NCBI RefSeq assembly: GCF_000002995.4
Contig: NW_025062478.1
Coordinates: forward strand, 6,176,001 to 6,240,000
Length of the DNA: 64,000 nt
Origin: Brugia malayi
Taxonomy: Eukaryota; Nematoda; Chromadorea; Rhabditida; Onchocercidae
Direction: 5' to 3'
The position numbers and the translations under genes are program-made. The notes under the pieces are model-generated. The model searched no databases. It was not told the DNA's origin and saw only the letters and a list, made by a program, of their open reading frames with translations. Below are positions 54,861-64,000 of this stretch, in pieces (the stretch's first letter is position 1; each line of letters opens with the position of its first letter).

Positions 54861-57800
54861 ATATTGCATTGAATCTTTAAAAGCTTACAAAAAATTTTTT
54901 TGACTATTTCTATCACAACATTAATATAAAAGTTGTTTTATCACACAAAATTATAAAATGGATCTCCGTTTTGCCTCATTAATAATAATTAATTTTGAAC
55001 ATATGCGGAAAAAAGCTCCCATTTAAGTCGACAACTTAAGAATAACATGTAGAGAAATAAATGAAGAAACAGAAAATTTAAGGATTATAAACATAAACCT
55101 ACAAAATGTTTACTTTCGCCACTCAACGTTCGGTTACAAAATCCAATATCATAAAATCATTGCATTTTCATATTGACATTTCCTTGCAGTACGGAATATC
55201 GCTGGACATTTTATGTCTTTTGTCTGCGATTCTCGAACAAGGGATATTATTCAAGGAAGACAAGAAAAGAGATGAATAAAAGTTGCATTGGATATGGACA
55301 AGCATGTTCCACTTTAGTTTAGATCATATCGCAGGCAGCAGCCATGATAATGGCAACTCTGAAAAGAGCTTAAAAGAAAGTAAAATGAATGCATACGAAC
55401 AAAACAACCATCACGTGAAAATACGCAATTTGAACAAAACATTTGAATATTTTCAATTATAAATTAGGAATTGAAGACGTTCAATTTCCATAACAAACAG
55501 ATATTACTGTTTTATGTAAGTCAGGTAATTTACAGTATCTTTATGATGTTTCTATATATCCAGATTTACCATATGTAGATCATGCATACATCACGTAAGC
55601 TCGCATCAGTTTTTTTAAGTCCGTCAAACGCATCATTTAAATTCTAAACGTTGGAATTAGCGTAAAGGACAAAATGTTGTGCTTAAAAACACAGCAAACA
55701 TAAAAATAATAAACTTTGACAAAGTATTAATCAATTAAATGGAAAGGAAAACAACACAGCGGGAGAGAGAGTCAAATCATTTAAGAGAAAACAGAATATA
55801 GTGGACTGCAAATATTGAATCAAGCAGTTTTCAACGGGAGATACAATGTCAGATATAAGCAATGTGAATGAATAATTACACCATAAGCGCATAAAGATTC
55901 TCTGATTCAACAAAGCTGAACAACCACAGTTCAAATCTTATCTCTTGCCTCTGTTTTCATGTCGGTCCAGTAAACAAATCACTTCATATAATAATTCGAG
56001 TCGGAAATATTCCGAAGATCATTTCCTCTGCTCACATTTCTCCTTCACCTCAATTCTCTCCTCAAAAACCGCGCACCCTTAACATTTCTCTCCACTATCC
56101 GGTCATTTTCACAACTCCTTTCACTCCACTTTCAGCCTTCTTTATATCATCTACCCATCTCCAAACTTTCCAATTATCAATTTGGTGATGTATGCCTATA
56201 TTCAACGTATCCTCAGGTATGTTCGTATACGTACATGTGTGCTAGTGTTGGTCTTTGTCTAAAATGCTTCTTTCCAGTAAAATTACGAGAACAATACTGC
56301 GCTATTAATTATATATACCTCACGGAATAATAAGAACCTGCAACAGTATGCTTGCTACAGGAATATTTAACTGATTAGCAGGTGGGAAACTCTTTCCGGA
56401 AATTTTCTGCAAAACATTTTCAACTCTTTGCGTAATAAATGTTTCTCATCAAATCATAATTCCTTCCTTCTTCTTGCGACTCTTCCTCATTCTTCCAATT
56501 TTAATGATTATTTATACCTTATCCTTCTCTTATCTTTCTTAATGTCCAATCATTATTACATTGAGAGTAGATCAACAATTTGTATAATGCCTCCTCACTC
56601 TTAAATATGGAGATGGAAGGAAATTTTCTCCTTTCTATGGGAACAAAAAAAAAGGCTTCACTTCTATTTGCGAAATAAGAAATTGAAAATGATGAAGCAC
56701 AACGCTGTGGCACTGTCTTGAAGTTGGATTGCATCTTTTGATCGGAAGCAAATTTGAGAGGAGTCAGTCAAAAAAGTAAAGTAAGCCAAAGAAAAAGCTG
56801 TTCTTTTCCTAAATGAGAATTTTTGGCAAAAAAGTGCTTATATTAGACTCACTGGAATTGTTAAGGATTATTACGGACAAAATCAGAGGAAATGTATTGG
56901 AAATTTTCAAATGAATACTGTAACTTATAATTAACCATTTATATAAAACGGAACCTCATATTCAGAATTATTACCAAATTTCAACTTTTTTAAAGTGAGT
57001 GCGTCACACGTACGGTAAACAGTGAGGCCACGTAAATGACAGCATTATTATAATCGACTGGAAAATTGAACTGAAGGATGCGCGTAGTTAGAAATGGCTA
57101 TAAGACACACACAAAAAATAAATGAATGATATAGCTAGAAGAGATAACAGTGCCAGTATCATTATGACAAATATCAGCAGCCAATAACCTTTATTAACTC
57201 TTTCGGTGAGTATAATAAACACCTAGTCATGAATTCTCCTAACGGTATAATGTCAAAGATATTCCGCTCTTTAACTTTTACTGAGTTCAACTGTTGCATT
57301 TCAAGATAGAGCCAAATCTAGCGTAAAATAAAGCATGAAATTAAAAGAACTAAATGCTCAACTGACATATAAAATGGTGCTAAGCTTCTTCCTCAATAAA
57401 GCCAATAGATAATGCTTAGGCAATGTGCAACGACAATTGCAACGTTCATTTCCCACTTGGCTCCAAATCACTTTGAGTTAACGCTTCCTGTGAGATTTTA
57501 AAGTATTCTTACATAATCAGATGCTTTTTTCCAACAACTTCGAAAGCAGATCCGTGAAATTATGACGAACATGAGAAATTAAAGGATGAAAAGAAAAGAG
57601 GAAATGTTTGATAGTATCAGTACCTTCACCACATTACCTGACAACAGCATTCAAAACAAAATACACCTACTGCAAGGGGCTTTGTCTTCAGATCTGTTGA
57701 TTGGTGGCATAAAGCCAAGTAACTCTTTGTGTTAATAATTCTGCCGCAGCTTATTGAGGAACGGTTGTTTCTCTGCATGAAAAGGTTCAATTAGTTTTGA

Positions 57801-58209
57801 CGATTTAATTCAAAGAATTAAATACAGAGACCACTGCTGTCTTGTGTGATCAAATTAAAATGATAATCACTGTTAATCATAGCATTTGCAGTTAATTTCA
57901 TTGGTACCCATTATTGTTAATTTCATTTGTAACAAATGCTTAAGAATACGCACAAGTACTCATTCATCTATAACTTGATTACAGAGACTACTATTGTCAT
58001 TGCTTGGCTTCATCCTTGCCCAATATTGTTCAAATTTTTTTCAGATGCACGTCGTTTCATTCATCTCAGAAATCAAAAGTTTGGTTTCTCAGGAGTTTAA
58101 TGAAAATGAATCCCTCTATCTTCAGTATTTTCTTCTCTTCTGTCTTTTCAAACAAAATTCATTCACACTGGCGCCTGTAGTATCAGTTATTTGACCGGAT
58201 GAAGAGAAT
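54861..58209. other. Intergenic between divergent genes, left part
   Basis: No gene seen. A pyrimidine-rich, GC-richer patch at about 55960-56180 lies upstream of the GTPBP2-like gene and could be promoter-associated. Short frames here do not look coding. Confidence 0.5.
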
Positions 58210-58551
58210 TCAGAAGTGATAAGGTATCGCTATCAAGTGTTTAGGTAAAATTGGAGATAAGAAATCCTTCTCAATAGGACTTTGGAGAAACGTTTTATTT
58301 GCATAGTGTTCAATCCGAACTTTAATAGGAAACGGATTCTTCCGTGCGTTGTGTAACTCATTAGATCCTGGAATGTGCAGAAGGTTAAGGGCGGATGAAG
58401 GGGAAAGGTGAGAGGTGTTGCACTTTGTTCTTCTTATCAGCCGGAATTCCTCATCCTGAAACTCATTCCGTTCAACACCGATTTCAGTATTGGTTTTGAG
58501 TGCAGTTATATCTGTGTTAACGCTTTCACTCATCATGTTTGTGATAATCAT
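58210..58551 (-). CDS. Orphan 113-codon ORF, possible small gene
   Basis: Uninterrupted frame from ATG 58551 to TGA 58210. It is GC-richer than its surroundings and has a balanced, hydrophilic composition (MSESVNTDITALKTNTEIGV near the start, ending LIAIPYHF). No signal peptide, membrane segment or known domain is visible. It sits between the divergent GTPBP2-like and striatin genes. It could be an intronless nematode-specific gene, the last exon of a gene whose other exons I missed (GTTTCAG|GATGAG inside the frame is a possible acceptor), or a chance frame. Length and composition make chance less likely than for the other unassigned frames in this AT-rich window. Confidence 0.38.
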   Translation of the reverse strand: MIITNMMSESVNTDITALKTNTEIGVERNEFQDEEFRLIRRTKCNTSHLSPSSALNLLHIPGSNELHNARKNPFPIKVRIEHYANKTFLQSPIEKDFLSPILPKHLIAIPYHF

Positions 58552-59100
58552 TGAACTATCTTAGAGTAATCTAGATTCACAGATTTAAGCGCTGTGTTGT
58601 TTTTAGTAATAACGAAAATGTCTGTCTACTTTTATTTCTATTGGTTACTTGAAGTGGGAATTAATAAATTCTGCTCCTTCTTTCTATGATTGACTTAACA
58701 ATTTTATCATCTTTCACAACCACTTGGTTGAAAGTAGTATAGCGTAAAATCCTTTCGAAATGCGTTATTTAATTTTTCTTTTTTTTATACCAAGTGAAGT
58801 ATGTATGTGAGAGGAAATGTGTATGGAACGTTTTTCGATAATTTATTTTAACAAAATAATTAATGAAATATCACTTTATCAGTAACAAAATGTTCTTATC
58901 ATCCAGCATCTCAATTGGTTTCTCGTTTGTGATATACATTTCTGAGTTTAATAATAAATTTTAACCAATTAAGTAACTGTATTATTTGGATATCCTAACA
59001 AATATAAAGCTCATTTGCATAATGAGATACAGTATTGTGAGATACGTTTTGTAGTCTTAGATAGTAAGAAGTTTTTAATTTCAGAATGATGAAAGCTTAT

Positions 59101-59141
59101 GGATGCACCATGCATCCATTCAGAAATGCACGACGGTGCAT
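59101..59141. repeat. Two adjacent small palindromes sharing ATGCAC
   Basis: GGATGCA-CCA-TGCATCC (59101-59117) and ATGCAC-GACG-GTGCAT (59126-59141) are both perfect and lie 8 bp apart. The shared ATGCAC/GTGCAT core suggests paired sites for a dimeric DNA-binding factor about 1.3 kb upstream of the striatin start. Function is inference. Confidence 0.6.
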
Positions 59142-60434
59142 GTTTTACAGTGGTTTGTCCTTCTTTTATAACTTCCTAACAAACTTTGTTCTAGTGAAAG
59201 AAAAAAAAAATTGACAGAAACATATATATATATATAGCGTTTTTATAACGAAAAGCACTCATCGCAGTGACTAACAAATAATATGGTGGATATTTCACTG
59301 TCGTTTATATCATTTTGAAGAATTTTTATTCTGAAAACTGTTTTATGTAGATATTTTCTTTCTAAGTCATTCACTAGAAATCTTTTCCCATTATCTTGCC
59401 TTCTTATCGAATTTATCCAATGTTAGTCCCTTTTGTTATTTTTCGTCATACTTTTTCCTGTTATTTTTATAAAGCCAAATAGAATTACATGCTTAAAGAG
59501 TCTGAGAGGAATTACCTGCAAGTTGAGTTAATGTTTGCATTTTCCAAACCGTTCAGATTTTAATTATCATTGGGCAGTGAAGAAAGCTCCTGGAATATAT
59601 GTATCCAGAACTAGCTAAGAGAGAAAGTACTGTGTCGTTAAGAAATATTTCCTCCCTGCATTTTTTATAGCATGACGAAGTCATGAGGTGAAATGTAAAC
59701 AACCATTTAAGCAAGTATTTTTCATGAAATGAATGCGTGTGAACTATATTTAACTTTAATTGGCTCTCTGTCAGTCTATTGTTGGAGACTTAAAATTTGA
59801 ATGTTTTTGTGTAAAATGTGAGATTCAGTCAGTTAGCATTATTTGATGATTCCGCATCTTTTCCTTTCTTGTATACTTTATTACTGCAACAAAATCTGCA
59901 GATAGAAAAGCATTATTAGCGCGACATTACGGATTTTCACCTTTGTTTCTTTGATCTTAACTTTTTGAAAATTTGTTTTTTACTTTTAGCACCTCCTGTG
60001 TGTTCATCAGTGGAAAAACTTTTCATAGGAACAGCCACAGTTTTTATCAATTTAACTGAAACAAAAAAAAAGTGAAAGTAGGTGGCTACAAAGCAGTCTC
60101 TGATGTTGGTGTGCGATGGTTAACATTGATAACTCCAACTTAGCTCAGAGAGATTCCAGCACTGTTAATACACCAAGAGGAGCCGATACAAGTTTGTATC
60201 TTGTATTTCTTTTACATATCATTAATTACATTCATCCAGATCTTTTGTGCTGAATTTACATGTATTAGATCTGCATTTAAGACATTAGATGCAGTGATCA
60301 GTGCAACAAAATGTACCGTGTTTTATGAAAATGATAGCTCTAGCAGAAGTTCATTTTCTAATATTTTTCGAATTGTTTATCTTCTATCCAGTTAAAAATC
60401 AGTTGGACCTAAAATATTATTAGATCTCTGCATG

Positions 60435-60445
60435 TTTTATTGTAG
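60435..60445 (+). promoter_or_regulatory. Candidate spliced-leader acceptor of striatin
   Basis: TTTTATTGTAG ends at 60445, 14 nt before the ATG at 60460. It matches the pattern seen at the other gene starts in this window. Confidence 0.45.
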
Positions 60446-60459
60446 ACGTGAACGAAGAA

Positions 60460-63400
60460 ATGAGTAGTAATGAATATCCTTTGCATGATGTTCAGCAAGA
60501 TTCAAACGCTTTGGATTGTAAAGGAGATGAACAGGTAGACGTTTATTACTTGTTCATATTTAGTTTGCTGAGTGTATCTGTTCCGAACGAAAATCTCCTT
60601 TTGACTTTTCAATTTTCATCTTTTTGATTGCCTTTCAGTGATAAACAGAGATATACATCCGTTACGATCTTAAAAAACAGCTTGTATACATGGCATTATG
60701 TTGATAATTTCTAAAACTTTTGTAGATAACTTCTGACTTTCATCCATTTTTCTGATCAGTGATTCTTTTATAGCCACGAAAAGTGCCATATACAATGCAC
60801 GGTGTGTTGCATTACTTGCAACATGAATGGAGCCGTTATGAAATGGATCGGGCGCAGTGGGAGATGGAAAGAGCTGAATTGCAGGTTTTTTCTTGTACCT
60901 CTATAAAAGAACTTCAGATGTTGCAACATTCTCATGTTATATTGTTTTACGTTGATGTTATACATTTTCATAATCATTTTAGGCACGAATAAGCTTTCTT
61001 CACGGTGAGCGAAAAGGACAGGAAAATTTAAAGGCAGATCTGATCCGACGCATAAAAATGCTTGAATACAGTTTAAAACAGGAACGGTCTGACCTTTTGA
61101 CAGATTTATTGCTGTTCTTCAATTTTCTTTTTTGTATTATTGTGACTGAATTATATTTTTTTTTTAATGTTTAGCATGTTTATTATTTTTTAATTTCTGA
61201 TATGAAAATTAAGAGAGCACGTAATCGTTAATTAAAGAGACTGCGTATCACATGGTTTGAACCGTAAGGATTAAAATTCTTTTTTGGAATAAGCAAACGA
61301 TTTCCATTTCAATCATGCTACTTTTCAAGTCTTATCAAGTGACCAATTATGTATGGCCATCGATGAAAGATATCGTATTCATTTACAGAATATTTTTTGA
61401 CAAATTTGCAATACATTAATTCATTATGACTAAATATTCTGTTTCAGAGCTAAAAATTATCGCTTAACTCACAACGGTCAAGATAAGCCAGAAGACGAAG
61501 TGAGCCCGGATGAAGCAGCAGGTACATAGTTTATGTACACTGGACTTATGTCGGGAATGATGCGTGAAATGTTTTGAATTTAAGAATCGCGGTTTATGTT
61601 TCCCTATGATCCAGTATTTAAGGAACATGAATTTTCGAAGTGTATTTTCAGAGACTGCTGAACAAGTTTCTCTTGACGTAGATGCCTACGCTTCGCAGTG
61701 TAACAGCACCTCCAGTTTTCGTAATGCAAGAGCTTTACTGAGACAATATCTGCAGGTTAATGTACATCTCTGCAGTTAATGTTTGAAAAGTTTCAAGAGC
61801 ATTTCTTGTAAAATTTTGTAACTTCCTGAGTGCATTTTAGGAGATTGGTTACAGTGAGACGATTTTGGATGTTCGATCTTTTCGGGCCAAAAATTTATTG
61901 GGACTGATGCCACATTCAGATTGGCAAAATGATTCTAACAGGTAGTAGCACTTGCTGCTGGACTATATCCGAATGCATTATCTTTTAGTAGTGTCACGAT
62001 ATCATGTGCAGTAATTATTAATCCAAAAAAAAAAATTAAGCATCAGCTTCAAGTGGATGGTTAATTCGTGATAGAGAAACATTTTAAAATTCATGAATCA
62101 TTAATCATTAAATGTACTCATATACTAGCACTCCTATAAGACATATTATTAATGGTTATTATGACGAAAACACTGAATCCGAACAGTCTTGTTTGTTTCA
62201 GCGCTTCTCGGCAAAATGCTGTGAAGGCTCTTCAAGATACTGATCGAGCTGTAATGGAAGCTGCTCAGTATCTTCGGAAAAAGAAAAAGGATAACTCTGT
62301 ACCAGTTGGAAGTGATGATAGGTGATGTTTCCCTTTTTTTTCTATAGGCTGTGTGCTTAAATTAGGATGCATACTTAAATTTTGGCATATTTAAGTTTTA
62401 AATTCCCAATAAAAATTATTTGGGCACTTGCTGTTATTAATAATGATTACAGCGATTCGGAAGATGATGAGAAGACAGGAAAAGAACACAAGGATTCTCT
62501 TGATCCGGAAACTGTGGATGCGCTTGGAGAGTTTTCCTTTTTAAAAGATGAGAAAACAAGTGTAAGCAGAAAGCGATCAGAAGGAAGTGGTGAGTGGAGC
62601 ATCAATCAACGTGCTATTGATCAAATGAAGGAAAAGTTCAGGTAGATATTTCATTACTTGGTTTAGCTCTTACTAGATTTCTCATGTCTTGGCTTATGTT
62701 CTAAGAACTGTTTAAGTTATTATTATATAAACAACAACAAAAGAAAAAAAAAAAAAACAAAAGGGATAACTTTATATTTGCACCCTTCTAGATCGGAACA
62801 AGAAAGAAAACGAAATAATAGTCAGAGTGATTCTTCGTCAGGTAGAGGACCGCCACATCAACTTCGCTTAGGAGCGGATGACGTCAAAAAAGAAGTATCT
62901 GATGGTAGTTTCGTTTCTGCAGCATATCTGAATTTTGATAATTTTTTATCTGATTTCGTTTGTTTCTATTTTTCCATTCGTACTTCCTACTGATTTAATA
63001 TCCGATTAGTGTATAAATTCATTTTAGCTAAGGAAAATGATACAAAACTTCATATGTCACTGTTCTTTTTTTACTGAGATACTGTGGATAAGAATGAAAC
63101 AGGTCCTTATCGCTTTTTCTATTTTTATTTTGCAGATGATGTGCAACATTTTTTCTGTGGTAAAAGTAGGCGAGAGTTTATGGATATCAATGCAGCTCTT
63201 GGAATTGCTGATGAAGAAAGTGTTGATATTAAAGATGATTTCATTATCGTTAGTATATACTTCCCTTTTTTCGTTTTATCTTTATATCTTTGCTAATTTT
63301 GAATATTTTCCTCAGATTGGTTGATTTTTCCACATATCTAAAGCATGTTTTCGAATGGGTATCTCAAATTCTAAAGTATTTTTAGCCAGATGAAGATACA

Positions 63401-63828
63401 ACGAATATTCGGTGGAATTTGAAATTTACGCTACGTTCACATTTCGATAGCATTCGTGTCATGCAGTTTCATCCCGTTGAACCGGTGCTTATTACTGCTA
63501 GTGAAGACAGCACGGCGAAACTTTGGAATCTGGGTAGTATCTGTATGAAAATGGATTTAAAAGGAAGTAAATAACTATTTTTTCTCTTCGTTTGGCTGCT
63601 GTAATCCTTTATGATCTATAGCTTTCATATGGGGATTTATAAACAATTTCTAAGATACGAATTCGTTTATATAGTTTCTTTAATTATAAAATTTGCTGTA
63701 TATTATTGCAGATCAAGTCTCAACACATCCACAGTCTGCAATCACTGAGCTGGAGCCAACATATACGTTCCGCGGACACAAGTGCGTAATTTTTTTTTTG
63801 CAATTTAACCATATCTTGTTTACTGATT

Positions 63829-63859
<31 letters not shown>

Positions 63860-64000
63860 GTGGATTTGATAAATAAATTTCTTTTTCAGTGGGCCGATCC
63901 TTTCAATGGATATGTCACCAACAGGTGATATGTGTTATACTGGTGGTTTTGATGGTGTTGTGTGTTGTTGGTCGGTACCATCAGTTAATACGGATATATA
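60460..64000 (+). CDS. cash-1: Striatin, N-terminal two thirds (runs off right edge)
   Basis: Striatin is the scaffold and PP2A B''' regulatory subunit of STRIPAK complexes; cash-1 is the Caenorhabditis name. Exons: 60460-60534, 60774-60884, 60983-61086, 61448-61521, 61652-61755, 61841-61941, 62202-62321, 62453-62641, 62792-62904, 63136-63248, 63386-63533, 63712-63781, 63890-64000 and beyond; about 477 residues visible with phases agreeing. Residues about 26-97 hold the caveolin-binding/coiled-coil region (MHGVLHYLQHEW, GERKGQENLKADLIRRIKML). ARALLRQYLQEIGYSETILD follows, then an acidic and basic linker. WD40 repeats begin with LRSHFDSIRVMQFHPVEPVL and LITASEDSTAKLWNL, then FRGHNGPILSMDMSPTGD. 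The donor after exon 3 (GTCTGA) is unusual but the frame and similarity continue across it. Remaining WD40 repeats are outside the window. Confidence 0.97.
63831..63859. repeat. T29 homopolymer in a striatin intron
   Basis: Uninterrupted T run about 30 nt upstream of the acceptor of the exon starting at 63890. It probably varies in length and is a likely assembly or sequencing problem spot. Confidence 0.9.

Larger units (their letters stand above)
58552..60445. other. Region upstream of striatin, no gene seen
   Basis: It contains a TA microsatellite at about 59223-59236, the paired palindromes at 59101-59141 and a GC-richer stretch at about 60000-60180 that could be leader or promoter of striatin. 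Short frames are not coding-like. Confidence 0.5.

Noticed and set aside
60783..60992. Single-exon reading of the striatin coiled-coil frame
   Set aside because: The open frame runs into the following intron; the true exon ends at 60884 and continues at 60983.
1..64000. tRNA, rRNA, snRNA, SL RNA, CRISPR arrays, transposase genes
   Set aside because: Looked for by eye (tRNA box B, 5S and SL1 core strings, regular spacer-repeat arrays, transposase or reverse-transcriptase motifs) and none was seen. A covariance-model scan would be needed to exclude small RNAs.

Overview
The window is eukaryotic nuclear DNA, strongly AT-rich, with genes split into many short exons by GT..AG introns. The readable proteins are animal proteins, and several are nematode-like. 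A BMP-type ligand looks like Caenorhabditis DBL-1, a proteasome beta-5 subunit carries the insert I associate with worms, and candidate splice acceptors lie 6-27 nt upstream of four start codons, as expected for spliced-leader trans-splicing. A parasitic (spirurid/filarial-type) nematode is my best guess, but that is inference; no species-specific marker was found.

Layout. 1-1027 (-): 5' exons of proteasome subunit beta-5 (pbs-5), running off the left edge. 2293-4572 (-): six-exon gene for a predicted secreted, cysteine-containing, basic protein that I do not recognise. 4573-13236: no gene seen. 13237-15732 (-): complete DBL-1/BMP ligand gene (signal peptide, propeptide, basic cleavage site, seven-cysteine mature domain). 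15733-36602: about 20 kb without a convincing gene, holding repeats, a perfect hairpin and two GC-richer islands. 36603-41771 (-), perhaps with further 5' exons to 43642 or 44934: single-pass membrane protein with three four-cysteine EGF-like modules and a cytoplasmic tail with PPPY and PTYEDA motifs. About 44935-50870: intergenic. 50871-54821 (-): complete 12-exon translational GTPase of the GTPBP2 family. 58210-58551 (-): orphan 113-codon ORF. 60460-64000 (+): striatin (cash-1-like), divergent from GTPBP2, running off the right edge inside the WD40 region.

Nothing suggests one pathway or operon. The genes are independent: proteolysis, BMP signalling, cell-surface EGF-like protein, translational GTPase, STRIPAK scaffold. 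All exon models were built by hand from frame continuity, splice signals and recalled family sequences. Internal exons of the four recognised genes join in phase throughout; first exons are the least certain. The most unusual observations are the altered GTPase motifs in the GTPBP2-like protein, the unrecognised secreted gene, the four-cysteine EGF-like modules with possible micro-exons, the uORF overlapping the dbl-1 start, and several perfect inverted repeats.
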